Source of the DNA: Siculibacillus lacustris | Lineage (GTDB): Bacteria; Pseudomonadota; Alphaproteobacteria; Rhizobiales; Ancalomicrobiaceae | Length of the DNA stretch: 64,000 nucleotides | Assembly (NCBI RefSeq): GCF_004328075.1 | Contig: NZ_SJFN01000009.1 | Span: 62,667 to 126,666, forward strand | Direction: 5' to 3' | Shown here: in pieces, positions 35,573 through 46,152 of the stretch | Layout of the letters: each line of letters begins with the position of its first letter | Numbering within the stretch: the first letter of the stretch is position 1 | Made by a program: the position numbers and the translations under genes | The notes under the pieces: generated by a model | The model's database searches: none | What the model was told of the DNA's origin: nothing | Seen by the model: the letters and a program-made list of their open reading frames with translations, nothing else

Positions 35573-36733
35573 TCACGGGGCGGCGAACCGGCGGGCGAGC
35601 GACCGCGGTGCGGCCTCTTCGACCAGCCGGTCATGGAAATGGGCGAGCACGTCGATCGGCATCGTCCGCTTGTGACCGACCGCCCAGCCCTTCACCCGGT
35701 CGATCAGTTCGGCATAGACCCGGTCGTCGAGGTCGACACCGCGCGACGCCAGCGCGTGCGCAATCGCCGCGCGGCCGGAATGCTTGCCGATCGCGAAATC
35801 GTGGTCGCGGCCGAGGTCGCGCGGATCGAGGCCCTGATAGGTGTCGCGGTCGGTCAGGAGCCCGGCGACATGCAGGCCGGATTCGTGGGTGAACACCGCG
35901 CCGCCGATCACCGCCTTCTGCGGCGGGATCGGGCGGCCCGAGGCGGTCGCCACCACCGCGGCGAGATCGCACAGTTGGGTCGGGTCGATGCGCGAGCGAT
36001 AGCCGAGCCGGTCGAGCGCCAGCACCATCTCCTCGAGCGCGGCATTGCCGGCCCGTTCGCCGATGCCGCCGACCGTCACCGAGACGTGGCGGGCGCCGGC
36101 CCGCACCGCGGCGAGCGCATTGGCGGTGGCGAGCCCGAGGTCGTCGTGGGTGTGGATCTCCAGCGGCAGATCGGTCGAGGCGACGAGACGGACGACGAGA
36201 TCGTGGGTGGCGAAGGGGTCGAGGATGCCGACCGTGTCGGCGAGGCGGACGCGGAAGGCGCCGAGCCGCTCGACGGCCTCGATCACCCGGGCGAGATGGC
36301 CGAGATCGGCGCGGCTGGCATCCTCGCAGCCGATCGCCACCGCCATTCCCGCGTCGAGCGCCTTGGGCACCAGCCGTTCGATCCGCGCCAGAGCGGTCGC
36401 CCGATCGATGCCGAGCTTCGCCTTCAACTGGATGTCGGAGGCGGGGATCGACAGATTGACCGCGGCGACGCCCGCCGCCCGCGCCGCGGCGAGATCGGCG
36501 TCGGTCATCCGGCACCACGCCATCACCCGCAGCGGCAGATCGGCGGCGACGATCGCCCGGATCGCTTCGACCTCGTCCACGCCCATCACCGGCGTGCCGG
36601 CTTCGATCTCCGGCACCCCGGCCCGCGCCAGGGCCTCGGCGATCTCCACCTTCTCGTCGGTCGAGAAGGCGACGCCCGGCGCCTGCTCGCCGTCGCGCAG
36701 CGTGGTGTCGTTGAGGAAGACGCGATGGGCCAC
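35573..36733 (-). CDS. nifV: Homocitrate synthase NifV
   Basis: A 386-residue enzyme of the IPMS/HCS family. It joins acetyl-CoA and 2-oxoglutarate to homocitrate, the organic part of the FeMo cofactor. [18 protein letters not shown] at the start carries the metal-binding Asp, and [12 protein letters not shown] (~198) the two metal His. GEQAPGV, rather than the LeuA form GEQSPG, fits NifV. The start is GTG at 36733 with AAGGA seven bases upstream. It lies 18 bases after nifS and 23 before cysE. Confidence 0.93.
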   Translation of the reverse strand: MAHRVFLNDTTLRDGEQAPGVAFSTDEKVEIAEALARAGVPEIEAGTPVMGVDEVEAIRAIVAADLPLRVMAWCRMTDADLAAARAAGVAAVNLSIPASDIQLKAKLGIDRATALARIERLVPKALDAGMAVAIGCEDASRADLGHLARVIEAVERLGAFRVRLADTVGILDPFATHDLVVRLVASTDLPLEIHTHDDLGLATANALAAVRAGARHVSVTVGGIGERAGNAALEEMVLALDRLGYRSRIDPTQLCDLAAVVATASGRPIPPQKAVIGGAVFTHESGLHVAGLLTDRDTYQGLDPRDLGRDHDFAIGKHSGRAAIAHALASRGVDLDDRVYAELIDRVKGWAVGHKRTMPIDVLAHFHDRLVEEAAPRSLARRFAAP

Positions 36734-36751
36734 GGCGGATCCTTTCTCGCC

Positions 36752-37957
36752 TCAGGCGTAGACCGGATTGAAGGTCGCCGGCGCCTGGTCGGCGCCCTTC
36801 CAGAACGGCGACAGGGCACGCAGTTTCTCGATGATCGGCGGCATCACCTCGAGCACCCGATCGACGTCGGCGTCGGTGTTGTCGCGGCTGAACGAGAAGC
36901 GGATCGCCCCGTGCGCGGCGGTGTAGGGGATCTTCATGGCGCGCAGCACATGGGACGGCTCGAGCGACCCGGAGGTGCAGGCCGAGCCCGACGAGGCGGC
37001 GATGCCCTCGCGGTTCATGAGCAGCAGGATGCCTTCGCCCTCGATGTATTCGAAGGCGATGTTGGCGGTGTTGGGCAGGCGCTCGGCCGGGTTGCCGGTG
37101 ACGAAGCAATTGGGGATGCGCTGGAGCAGGCCCTTCTCGAGCCGATCGCGAAGCCCCGCGACCCGGGTCTGTTCGTCTTCCATGTGGAGGAGCGCCAGTT
37201 CCGCGGCCTTGCCGAGACCGGCGATGCCGGGGGTGTTCTCGGTGCCGGCGCGCCGCCCGCGTTCCTGGTGGCCGCCCTTGAACAGCGAGCGGAAGCGCAG
37301 GCCCCGCTTGACGTAGAGCGCACCGATCCCCTTGGGGCCGTGCAGCTTGTGGCCGGACAGCGACAGCATGTCGATCGCCGTCGACTTCAGATCGATCGGG
37401 ATCTTGCCGACCGCCTGGACCGCGTCGGTGTGGAACACCGCGCCGACCTCCTTGGCGAGCTCGGCGAGTTCGGCGACCGGAAAGATCGTGCCGGTCTCGT
37501 TGTTGGCCCACATGATCGAGACCACCGCGGTCTTCTCCGACAGCGCGGCGCGATAGGCCGCGATGTCGAGCAATCCGCGGCCGTCGACCGGGATGACGTG
37601 GACCTTGATCCCGCGGGTCTTCTCGAGATGGGCGCAGAGCGACAGCACGGCGGGATGTTCGACCGCCGAGGTGATGATCTCGCTGCGCTCGGGCGCGGCT
37701 TCGAGCGCCGACAGGATGGCCATGTTGTCGCTCTCGGTCCCGCCCGAGGTGAAGACGATCTCGTGATCGAACTCGGCGCCGACCAGCTTCTGGAGGGAGG
37801 CGCGGGCCGCCTTGACGGCGCCGCCGACCGACGCACCGAAGGCATGCATCGACGACGGATTGCCGAACTGCTCGGTGAAATAGGGCAGCATCGCCTGAAC
37901 GACGGCCTCGTCGCAGCGCGTGGTGGCATTGTTGTCGAGATAGACGGGGGTGGTCAT
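36752..37957 (-). CDS. nifS: Cysteine desulfurase NifS
   Basis: A 401-residue PLP enzyme that takes sulfur from cysteine for nitrogenase clusters. Lys204 in SLSGHKLHGPKG holds PLP. Cys327 in ASSGSACTSGS is the sulfur carrier on the short class-I loop. NNATTRCDEAVVQAMLPY at the start is typical of NifS. Length and motifs are full. GAGGAGA precedes the ATG at 37957. A repeat-filled 630-base stretch separates it from nifU. Confidence 0.95.
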   Translation of the reverse strand: MTTPVYLDNNATTRCDEAVVQAMLPYFTEQFGNPSSMHAFGASVGGAVKAARASLQKLVGAEFDHEIVFTSGGTESDNMAILSALEAAPERSEIITSAVEHPAVLSLCAHLEKTRGIKVHVIPVDGRGLLDIAAYRAALSEKTAVVSIMWANNETGTIFPVAELAELAKEVGAVFHTDAVQAVGKIPIDLKSTAIDMLSLSGHKLHGPKGIGALYVKRGLRFRSLFKGGHQERGRRAGTENTPGIAGLGKAAELALLHMEDEQTRVAGLRDRLEKGLLQRIPNCFVTGNPAERLPNTANIAFEYIEGEGILLLMNREGIAASSGSACTSGSLEPSHVLRAMKIPYTAAHGAIRFSFSRDNTDADVDRVLEVMPPIIEKLRALSPFWKGADQAPATFNPVYA

Positions 37958-38052
37958 GGGGTTCTCCTCGAAAGTCTCGGCAAGGGGTGGTCGGTCTGCG
38001 AATGGTTCAGATGCGGCGCGGAGCCGATATGTTCGACGGGCCCTTCCACCTC

Positions 38053-38213
38053 GTCCCCTCCCCCCTCGAGGGGGAGGGACAGGGAGGGAGGGCGCGGCGG
38101 AGCGATCGAGTCCAGAGATCGGAAGCGGGCCCCTGCCCCCCCTCTCTGCCTCTCCCCCTCGAGGGGGGAGAGGACCCTGTGGCACCGACCTTCGGACCTC
38201 GAAGGCCGGACGA
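38053..38213. repeat. Palindromic repeat unit, copy 1
   Basis: About 160 bases. Each end carries an inverted pair centred on CCCTCGAGGG. The left half starts GTCCCCTCCCCCCTCGAG, and the right half is roughly its inverse (CCCTCGAGGGGGGAGAGGAC). Copy 2 lies 339 bases on. Repeats of this type are scattered in many Rhizobiales genomes. Confidence 0.85.
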
Positions 38214-38250
38214 GGGGTTTCGCCCTCACTCCCGAGTCCTGCGTCCGTGG

Positions 38251-38330
38251 CGCCCCCTCATCCGCCCCTTCGGGGCACCTTCTCCCACGAGGGGAGAAGG
38301 GAAGAGGGCTGCCCGTGTCGCGTCTCTTCC
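38251..38330. repeat. Short palindromic repeat of the CCGCCCCTTCGGGGC type
   Basis: Contains a hairpin CCCCTTCGGGG and then CTTCTCCCACGAGGGGAGAAG, a second hairpin. It lies between the two larger copies. It resembles short intergenic repeats common in Rhizobiales. Confidence 0.6.
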
Positions 38331-38391
38331 AGGCGAGGGCGCCCGTTTTGTCGTCCCCGCCCGTCGAACGGGCGACGGCCTCCGTTTTGTC

Positions 38392-38554
38392 GTCCCCTCC
38401 CCCCTCGAGGGGGAGGGACAGGGAGGGGGGGCTCGGCGGAGCGATCCGACACCGGGTCAAAGGCGGGGCCCTACCCCCCCCTCTCTGTCTCTCCCCCTCG
38501 AGGGGGGAGAGGACCCTGTGGCACCGACCTTCGCGCCTCGAAGGGCGTCTCGGA
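38392..38554. repeat. Palindromic repeat unit, copy 2
   Basis: A direct copy of the unit at 38053-38213, with the same CCCTCGAGGG-centred palindromes at both ends and the same right-hand part (AGGACCCTGTGGCACCGACC). The middle ~40 bases differ more. Confidence 0.85.
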
Positions 38555-38588
38555 CGGGGAAGCCACCGGCGCCCCGCACGCCCTCCCC

Positions 38589-39605
38589 TCACTTCACCGG
38601 GATCACCCGCAGCGGCAGGCCGGTCTTGGCGATCAGCTTCTCCTGGACGCCGTTGACGGTCACCGAGGCCATCTGGCAGCCGACGCAGGCGCCGGCCAGC
38701 TTGACGATGACGTTGTTGCCGTCGACGTCGACCAACTCGCAGTCGCCGCCGTCCTGCTTGAGGAACGGCCGGATCTCCTCCAGCGTCTCCTCGATCAGAC
38801 GGATCTTCTGCACCGTGGTCAGCCGCGCCACCGGCGCCGGCGCCTCCAGCACCGCGGTCGCGGCAGCGGCGGCCGGGGCCGGCACCGGAGCCAGGGTCTC
38901 GAACGCGATCAGCGGCTTGATGTCGAGCTTGGGCGGGGCCGGCGGGGCTTTCGGCCGCGCCTTCTGCTTGAGCGCCCGCGGATCGACCGAGCCGATGCGA
39001 TAGGCCTCGTCGAAGGACAGCAGCCCTTCGGCCACCAGCTCCTCGTTGACCCGCGCCAGCACCGCCTCGATGCCCTCGAAACAGGTGAGGCAGCCGCCGC
39101 CGGCCTTGGTGAAGTTGGTGACCTGCTCGGGCGTGGTCAGCTTGTTGGCGCGCACCGCCCGCTCGATCATGCCCTCGTCGACGCCGAAGCACTTGCAGAC
39201 CAGCCCGCCCTCTTCGTGGTCGTCGGACCAGGTCTCGCCGCGGAAATTGGCCACCGCCGCCTGCAGCGCCTCGTAGCCCATCACCGAGCAGTGCATCTTC
39301 TCCGGCGGCAGGCCGCCGAGGAAGTCGGCGATGTCCTGGTTGGAGATCTGCAGCGCCTCACCCAGCGTCTTGCCGACGATGATCTCGGTCAGTGCCGACG
39401 ACGAAGCGATCGCCGAGCCGCAGCCGAAGGTCTGGAAGGTCGCCGCCTCGATCACTTCCGTTTCCGGATCGACCCGCATCATCAGCTTCAGCGCGTCGCC
39501 GCAGGAGATCGCCCCGACCTCGCCGACCGCGTTGGCGGTCTCCAGCACGCCGGCGTTCTTCGGATTGAAGAAGTAGTCCTTGACCTTGTCGGTGTAGTCC
39601 CACAT
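38589..39605 (-). CDS. nifU: Fe-S scaffold protein NifU
   Basis: A 338-residue modular scaffold. Residues ~1-125 are the IscU-like domain, with three cluster cysteines in [18 protein letters not shown] and MHCSVMGYE. Residues ~135-185 are the 2Fe-2S domain, with CKCFGVDE and GGGCLTCF. After an Ala/Pro linker (~205-255), the Nfu domain has [13 protein letters not shown]. The full three-part form is specific to nitrogen fixation. It receives sulfur from NifS and iron to build clusters for nitrogenase. GGGAGA precedes the ATG. It follows iscA by 27 bases. Confidence 0.95.
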   Translation of the reverse strand: MWDYTDKVKDYFFNPKNAGVLETANAVGEVGAISCGDALKLMMRVDPETEVIEAATFQTFGCGSAIASSSALTEIIVGKTLGEALQISNQDIADFLGGLPPEKMHCSVMGYEALQAAVANFRGETWSDDHEEGGLVCKCFGVDEGMIERAVRANKLTTPEQVTNFTKAGGGCLTCFEGIEAVLARVNEELVAEGLLSFDEAYRIGSVDPRALKQKARPKAPPAPPKLDIKPLIAFETLAPVPAPAAAAATAVLEAPAPVARLTTVQKIRLIEETLEEIRPFLKQDGGDCELVDVDGNNVIVKLAGACVGCQMASVTVNGVQEKLIAKTGLPLRVIPVK

Positions 39606-39632
39606 GGGTCGCTCTCCCGAAATGCCGTCGGA

Positions 39633-39953
39633 TCAACCGAAGGACTTGCCACACGAACACTTCGAGGCCGCGTTCGGGTTCTCGAACACGAAACCCGAGC
39701 TCTCCAGCCCGGTGACGAAGTCGACGGTCATGCCGGCGACCAGCGATTGGGAATTGGGGTCGACGTAGAGCTTGACGCCGCCCTGGTCGATCACGGCGTC
39801 GCCGTCGCGGGCGGTGCCCTCGAGGCCCATCATGTATTTGAAGCCGGCACAGCCCCCGGCCTCGACCATGATGCGCAGGCCCTCGGCGGGCACGGCGGCC
39901 CGGGACAGGGCGGTCTTGACGGCGGCGACGGCACTTTCGGTGAGTTGGATCAT
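39633..39953 (-). CDS. IscA/HesB-like Fe-S assembly protein of the nif operon
   Basis: A 106-residue A-type carrier. The conserved cysteines are in EAGGCAGFKY and KCSCGKSFG (C-x-C near the end). Proteins of this type just upstream of nifU are often called iscA-nif or hesB. It transfers or stores Fe-S clusters or iron. It is the first gene of the operon, 30-40 bases after the predicted transcription start. GAGGG precedes the ATG at 39953. An upstream extension to 40085 would run through the promoter and is not used. Confidence 0.92.
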   Translation of the reverse strand: MIQLTESAVAAVKTALSRAAVPAEGLRIMVEAGGCAGFKYMMGLEGTARDGDAVIDQGGVKLYVDPNSQSLVAGMTVDFVTGLESSGFVFENPNAASKCSCGKSFG

Positions 39954-39992
39954 GGCCGAACCCTCGATCTCGAATGGTCTCGAGGGGAGCTC

Positions 39993-40007
39993 GCAAGGGC
40001 CGTGCCA
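39993..40007 (-). promoter_or_regulatory. Sigma-54 promoter of the nif operon
   Basis: On the minus strand TGGCACGGCCCTTGC, an exact -24/-12 element (TGGCAC-N5-TTGC). The transcription start should fall near 39982, about 30 bases before the iscA start codon. Confidence 0.93.
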
Positions 40008-40051
40008 AACCCTAGGTGCCCGACAAATCAGGGCTTTTTCGCAACTCGCCG

Positions 40052-40067
40052 TGTCCGGAATCCGACA
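40052..40067 (-). promoter_or_regulatory. NifA upstream activator site
   Basis: TGT-N10-ACA with spacer CGGATTCCGG, itself symmetric. It lies ~75 bases upstream of the predicted start of the -24/-12 promoter on the same strand, the normal place for NifA. Confidence 0.9.
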
Positions 40068-40215
40068 ACGGGGCTTTTGCGACATGTCGCCGAGGCGACA
40101 GGCGGGGGCTCGGCGGGTGGCTCCGCCGTGCCCGGCCCGGGCACGCGGTCGGGCGGCGAGGCCCTGCGACCTCGCCGTTCTCCGAACCCATGCCGGCCAT
40201 CAAAGGTACCGTCGA

Positions 40216-41301
40216 TCAGGCGGCGCGGCTCTGGGCGCGGGCGTCGGCCGCCTCGACGATCACCCCGTACCAGCCGAGCCCGCGATAGGTCTCGTAGCCG
40301 GGCGTGCGGTGGAAGGCGACCGACCCGCCGCGCGGATCGGTCTCGAAGCCCGACTCCCGGCCCTTGGGATCGAAGCCGACCTGCTCGGTGAGGATGCCGT
40401 GGCCATCGGAGGCGGCGATCACCCGGCGATTGCGGTCGACCAGCAGCACCCGGGTGCGCTCGCGCCGATCGGGGTCGATGCGCACGCCCTCGACGATGCC
40501 GCGCGCTTGGGCCTCCCAGTCGAAATGGATGGCGAGCAGGCCGATCGCCGCGCCGTCCGCGGCGCCGTCGACCCGCACCGGCGTGACGAAGGTCGCGACC
40601 TGGGCATGACCGAGCAGGTCTTCGCGGGCGATGTCCTCGGCGTGGAAGTCGTCGCCGGTGGCGAGCCCGCGGCCGGCGCGCCACCAGCCGCGGTCGGCGA
40701 CCGAATGGCCGGCCACCGCCCAGCGCTCGGGCCGGCCGCTGGCGATCACCCGGCCCGCGGCGTCGATCAGCCAGATGTCGAGATAGACGGTGTAGGCGCG
40801 CAGGATCACCGCGAGGCGCTCGCTGGCATGGGCGCACAGATCCGGCGTCGGATCAGCGGCGGCGTCGACCACGGCGCTGTCGGTCGCCCACCAGCGGACG
40901 TCGCAGCTGCGCTCATAGAGATTGCGGTCGACCAGTTCGACGGCGTTCAGCGCCTGATCGACCATGCGCGTGCCGTGCGCCGAACGCGCCATGTCGCGCG
41001 CCATGCCCGACAGCCGTTCGATTTCGCCGCCGAGTTCGGCTTCGAGCCCGACCGCCATGGCGTCGACCTCTTCGGAGATGCCGCGCACCTCCTGGCTGAC
41101 CACGGCGAAGCCGCGCCCCATTTCGCCGGCCCGCGCCGCTTCGATCAGGGCGTTGAGCGCCAGGATCTTCATCCGCCGGGTGATCGCCCGGATCTCCCCG
41201 ACCTTCTTCATCGTCACGTCCCGCGCCCCATGGGCCCGGTCGACGATGTCACCGATCTTGGCACTCCCCCGGACGTCGTCCGTCGCAGCCGAACCTCGCA
41301 T
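40216..41301 (-). CDS. Soluble MCP-like signalling domain fused to a C-terminal Cache domain
   Basis: A 361-residue protein with no clear membrane helix. Residues ~35-85 carry the tip of the chemoreceptor hairpin ([26 protein letters not shown]), which binds CheA and CheW. After a linker of ~60 residues, a Cache-type sensor runs ~135-355 ([20 protein letters not shown], then ADRGWWRAG and [12 protein letters not shown]). The order, output first and sensor last, is the reverse of common receptors. The signalling half is short. I took the ATG at 41301 with GGGAG eight bases upstream. It lies just upstream of the nif promoter on the same strand, so it is not part of the nif operon. Confidence 0.8.
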   Translation of the reverse strand: MRGSAATDDVRGSAKIGDIVDRAHGARDVTMKKVGEIRAITRRMKILALNALIEAARAGEMGRGFAVVSQEVRGISEEVDAMAVGLEAELGGEIERLSGMARDMARSAHGTRMVDQALNAVELVDRNLYERSCDVRWWATDSAVVDAAADPTPDLCAHASERLAVILRAYTVYLDIWLIDAAGRVIASGRPERWAVAGHSVADRGWWRAGRGLATGDDFHAEDIAREDLLGHAQVATFVTPVRVDGAADGAAIGLLAIHFDWEAQARGIVEGVRIDPDRRERTRVLLVDRNRRVIAASDGHGILTEQVGFDPKGRESGFETDPRGGSVAFHRTPGYETYRGLGWYGVIVEAADARAQSRAA

Positions 41302-41471
41302 CCGCACTCTCCCGTAGAATTTTGCCCATTTGAGGCGATCATCCCGGGGTCAGGGTTAAACATGCCCTAAGGGCAGCACGCGGAATCTCGTATAAATTGG
41401 ATCTGCTCAAACTTTCCGCAAAATCGACCCTTCGGAATACACCTGCCGGCGCCGACGCAAAGACGCGACAG

Positions 41472-41499
41472 CCCGCCGGAGCGGGTGCTCGGGCGGGCC
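41472..41499 (-). terminator. Candidate terminator after lpd
   Basis: GCCCGCC and GGCGGGC form a stem with a long loop, about 30 bases past the lpd stop. The following sequence (CGCGTCTTTGCG on the minus strand) has only a short T-run. Weak candidate. Confidence 0.4.
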
Positions 41500-41528
41500 G
41501 GATCGATCTTCGGAGCAGAGGAACCGCG

Positions 41529-42941
41529 TCACATGTGGATGGCGCGGCCTTCGGAATCGAGCACCGCCTCGTGCATCATCTCCGACAGCGTCGGATGCGG
41601 GAACACCGTGTGGATCAGATCTTCCTCGGTGGTCTCGAGGTTCATCGCCACCACGTAACCCTGGATCAGCTCGGTGACGTCGGCGCCGATCATGTGGGCG
41701 CCGAGCAGCCGCCCGGTCTTCTTGTCGAAGATCACCTTGATCAGGCCTTCCGGCTCGCCCATGGCGATCGCCTTGCCGTTGCCGATGAACGAGAAGCGAC
41801 CGACCTTGACCTGGAAACCGGCGGCCTTGGCCTTGGCTTCGGTATAGCCGACCGAGGCGACCTGAGGCTGCGAGTAGGTGCAGGCCGGAATCTTGGTCTT
41901 GTCCATCGGATGGGGATGTTTGTCGGCGATCGCCTCGACGCAGATGATGCCCTCGTGTTCGCCCTTGTGGGCGAGCATCGGCGGCCCGGCGACGTCGCCG
42001 ACCGCGTAGATCCCGGCGACCGACGAGCGCCCGAACGGATCGGCGACCACGCAGCCGCGCTCGGTCTTCACCCCGACCCGTTCCAAACCGAGGTTCTCGA
42101 CGTTGCCGACGACGCCGACCGCCGAGATCACCCGATCGACGATGATCTGCCGCTGCACGCCGTTCTTGTCCTCGAGCGTCGCGGTGACGCTGTCGGCGTG
42201 ACGGACCAGACCGACCACCTTGGTCTCGGTGTGGATGTGCAGGCCGAGCTTGGCGAAGCTCTTCTGCGCATAGGCCGAGATCTCGGCGTCCTCGACCGGC
42301 AACACCCGATCGAGCACCTCGACCACCGTCACCTCGACGCCGAGCGCGTTGTAGAACGAGGCGAATTCGATGCCGATCGCCCCCGACCCGACCACCAGCA
42401 TCGACTTCGGCAGGCTCTTCGGGGTCATCGCGTCGAAATAGGTCCACACCAGCTTGCCGTCGGGCTCGAGCCCGGGCAGCACCCGCGGCCGGGCGCCGGT
42501 CGCCAGAATGATGTGGGCGGCCCGGTAGTCGCCGCCGCCGAGCGCGCCCTTGGGCGGATTTTCGGTGGCGGTGACGGTCAGCGCGCCGGGCGTGGTCAGC
42601 TGCGCGCGGCCCCAGATCACGTCGACCTTGTTCTTCTTCAGGAGGAAGCCGACGCCGGTGTTGAGCTGCTGCGACACGCCGCGCGAGCGCTTGACGATCG
42701 CCGCGAGATCGAAGCTCGGGTTCTCGACCGACAGGCCGAAGGCCGAGGCGTGCTTCATGAACTGGTAGATCTCGGCCGAGCGCAGCAGCGCCTTGGTCGG
42801 GATGCAGCCCCAGTTGAGGCAGATGCCGCCGAGGTGCTTGGGCTCGACGATGGCCGTCTTGAAGCCGAGCTGGGCGGCGCGGATCGCAGTGACGTAGCCG
42901 GCCGGACCGGCCCCGATCACGATGACGTCGTAGGTGGACAT
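41529..42941 (-). CDS. lpd: Dihydrolipoyl dehydrogenase (E3)
   Basis: A 470-residue flavoenzyme that reoxidises the lipoyl groups of the pyruvate dehydrogenase complex. FAD site VIGAGPAGYVTAIRAAQLG is at the start. The redox disulfide is in GGICLNWGCIPTK (~40). The NAD site is VVGSGAIGIEFASF. The C-terminal dimer part has the His-Glu pair in HPHPTLSEMMHEAVL (usual HAHPTLSE). Last gene of the pdh operon, 30 bases after a small coiled-coil gene. Confidence 0.95.
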   Translation of the reverse strand: MSTYDVIVIGAGPAGYVTAIRAAQLGFKTAIVEPKHLGGICLNWGCIPTKALLRSAEIYQFMKHASAFGLSVENPSFDLAAIVKRSRGVSQQLNTGVGFLLKKNKVDVIWGRAQLTTPGALTVTATENPPKGALGGGDYRAAHIILATGARPRVLPGLEPDGKLVWTYFDAMTPKSLPKSMLVVGSGAIGIEFASFYNALGVEVTVVEVLDRVLPVEDAEISAYAQKSFAKLGLHIHTETKVVGLVRHADSVTATLEDKNGVQRQIIVDRVISAVGVVGNVENLGLERVGVKTERGCVVADPFGRSSVAGIYAVGDVAGPPMLAHKGEHEGIICVEAIADKHPHPMDKTKIPACTYSQPQVASVGYTEAKAKAAGFQVKVGRFSFIGNGKAIAMGEPEGLIKVIFDKKTGRLLGAHMIGADVTELIQGYVVAMNLETTEEDLIHTVFPHPTLSEMMHEAVLDSEGRAIHM

Positions 42942-42971
42942 GAAAGACCTCGCTTCGTCGAAGTCCCGCTC

Positions 42972-43220
42972 TCAGGAACGAGATTCGAGCACCGCGAGCC
43001 GCTTCTTCAGGTCGGTGATCTCGGTCTGGATCGCCTGAATGTCGGCCCGATTTTCGCCATGGAGACCGACCGTGAACGTGACGTAGCCCTTGACCTGCTC
43101 GAGGATCTCGCGCTGGTCTCGCACATCGCCCTTCAGTTCGGTGACATCCGCTCTCACTTTGCCGACATCCGCCTGGATGCGCTGAAGGATCGGCAGAACG
43201 ACGTCCGAGATCTCCGACAT
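42972..43220 (-). CDS. Small coiled-coil protein inside the pdh operon
   Basis: An 82-residue protein lying between aceF and lpd. Almost all of it is heptad-like: ILQRIQADVGKVRADVTELK early and IQAIQTEITDLKKRLAVLE at the end, with a short break at VTFTVGLHGEN. I know no named family. Such short coiled-coil genes occur in many alphaproteobacteria. GAGGAG precedes the ATG at 43220. The longer frame to 43280 would overlap aceF. It may bind the complex or simply ride along in the operon. Confidence 0.7.
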   Translation of the reverse strand: MSEISDVVLPILQRIQADVGKVRADVTELKGDVRDQREILEQVKGYVTFTVGLHGENRADIQAIQTEITDLKKRLAVLESRS

Positions 43221-43276
43221 GCTGGTCTCCTCATGTCCGACCACCGATGATGACGCCAGACTGCCGATCCGGCAAC

Positions 43277-44668
43277 TCACACCAGCATCGACATCGGCTT
43301 CTCGATCAGATCCTTGAACGCGCCGATCAGTTGCGCCCCGAGTGCGCCGTCGACCGCGCGATGGTCGGTCGACAGCGTCACGGTCATCTGAGTCGCGACC
43401 GCCGGCACCCCGTCCTTGACCACCACCCGCTTCTCGCCGGCGCCGACCGCCAGGATGGTGGCGTGCGGCGGGTTGATGATCGCCGCGAACTCCTTGATCC
43501 CGAACATGCCGAGGTTGGACACCGCGGTCGATCCGCCCTGATACTCCTCGGGCTTCAGCTTGCGCGCCTTGGCGCGCGCCGCGTAGTCCTTCATCTCCGC
43601 CGAGATCGTCGACAGGGTCTTGGTGTCGGCCTTGCGGATCACCGGGGTGATCAGGCCGCCGGGGATCGACACCGCGACGCCGACGTCGGCGTGATGGTGC
43701 TTGAGCATCGCCGCTTCCGTCCAGGTGACGTTGGCGTCCGGCACCCGGATCAGCGCCAGCGCCAGCGCCTTGATGACGAAGTCGTTGACCGACAGCTTGA
43801 AGGCCGGCTTGCCGTCGAGGCGCGGCGCGCCGCCGTTGATCTGCTCGCGCAGGGCCAACAGCGGGTCGAGATCGACGTCGAGCGAGAGGTAGAAGTGCGG
43901 CACGGTCAGCTTGGATTCCATCAGCCGCTTGGCGATGGTCTTGCGCATCCCGTCGTGCGGCACGCTCTCGTAGGAGCCGGCCTCGAACATCCGGGCGATC
44001 ACGTCGTCGGCCATGCCGGTCGGCAGACCCACGACCGGCTTCGAAGCCGGAGCGAACGCGGCGACCGGGGCCGGCGCGGCGGCGGCGATCGGGGCGGCGG
44101 CGGAGGCCGCGGCAGGGGTGCCGCCGGCCGCCACCGCGGCGTCGACGTCGGCGACCACGATGCGGCCGCGCGGACCCGAGCCCGAGATCTTGGAAAGGTC
44201 GATGCCCTTCTCGCGGGCGATCCGCCGGGCGAGCGGCGAGGCCACCACCCGTTCGCCGGACGCCGCCGGAGCGGCCGGCGCGGCAGCAGCCGGTGCGGCG
44301 ACCGGAGCGGGCGCTGCCGCCACCGCAGCCTGCGGGGCGGCGGGTGCCGCGGCGGGCGCCGGCGTTGCGGCTGCGGCCGGCGCGGTCGCCTTGGGCGCGG
44401 CGGCCGGAGCCGCGGAGGCGTCTTCACCTTCGGCGGCGATCACCGCGATCGGCGTGTTGACCGCCACGTCCTGGGTACCGGCCGGCACCAGGATCGCCGA
44501 GAGGATCCCCTCGTCGACGGCTTCCACTTCCATGGTCGCCTTGTCGGTCTCGATCTCGCACAGCACGTCGCCGGACTTGACGGTATCGCCGACGGCCTTC
44601 AGCCACTTGGCGAGGTTGCCCTTCTCCATGGTCGGCGAAAGGGCGGGCATCAGGATGTTGGTGGGCAT
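43277..44668 (-). CDS. aceF: Dihydrolipoamide acetyltransferase (E2) of pyruvate dehydrogenase
   Basis: A 463-residue E2. One lipoyl domain spans ~1-76 with the lipoylated Lys in [12 protein letters not shown]. An Ala/Pro linker follows (~80-135). The E1/E3-binding domain has VASPLARRIAREKGIDL. A second Ala-rich linker leads to the catalytic domain (~225-463), with the active His in STDHRAVDGALGAQ. It forms the core of the complex that makes acetyl-CoA. Also called pdhC in this group. Confidence 0.95.
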   Translation of the reverse strand: MPTNILMPALSPTMEKGNLAKWLKAVGDTVKSGDVLCEIETDKATMEVEAVDEGILSAILVPAGTQDVAVNTPIAVIAAEGEDASAAPAAAPKATAPAAAATPAPAAAPAAPQAAVAAAPAPVAAPAAAAPAAPAASGERVVASPLARRIAREKGIDLSKISGSGPRGRIVVADVDAAVAAGGTPAAASAAAPIAAAAPAPVAAFAPASKPVVGLPTGMADDVIARMFEAGSYESVPHDGMRKTIAKRLMESKLTVPHFYLSLDVDLDPLLALREQINGGAPRLDGKPAFKLSVNDFVIKALALALIRVPDANVTWTEAAMLKHHHADVGVAVSIPGGLITPVIRKADTKTLSTISAEMKDYAARAKARKLKPEEYQGGSTAVSNLGMFGIKEFAAIINPPHATILAVGAGEKRVVVKDGVPAVATQMTVTLSTDHRAVDGALGAQLIGAFKDLIEKPMSMLV

Positions 44669-44771
44669 GGGTCCCCCCGGGATGACGTCTCGAACAGTGG
44701 AATCGGGTCGCGGCAGCGACCGCGTCCGACGAGCGAGACCGCGGCGACGGCGCCGTCGCGGTCTCGGGGGA

Positions 44772-46139
<1,368 letters not shown>

Positions 46140-46152
46140 TGGTCGCGTCTCC

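Larger units (their letters stand above)
37958..38588. other. Repeat-filled gap between nifU and nifS
   Basis: 631 bases without a gene inside an otherwise tight operon. It is made mostly of GC-rich palindromic units listed separately. The last ~90 bases before nifS are unique sequence. I see no -24/-12 promoter there. Confidence 0.7.

Noticed and set aside
38053-38554. CRISPR or phage repeat explanation for the nifU-nifS repeats
   Set aside because: There are only two large copies, with internal palindromes and no spacer pattern. They fit dispersed palindromic elements better.
37987-39003. Plus- and minus-strand frames through the nifU-nifS gap (Pro/Arg/Gly-rich)
   Set aside because: They are read-through of palindromic repeats and of the nifU antisense strand. 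No ribosome site or domain.
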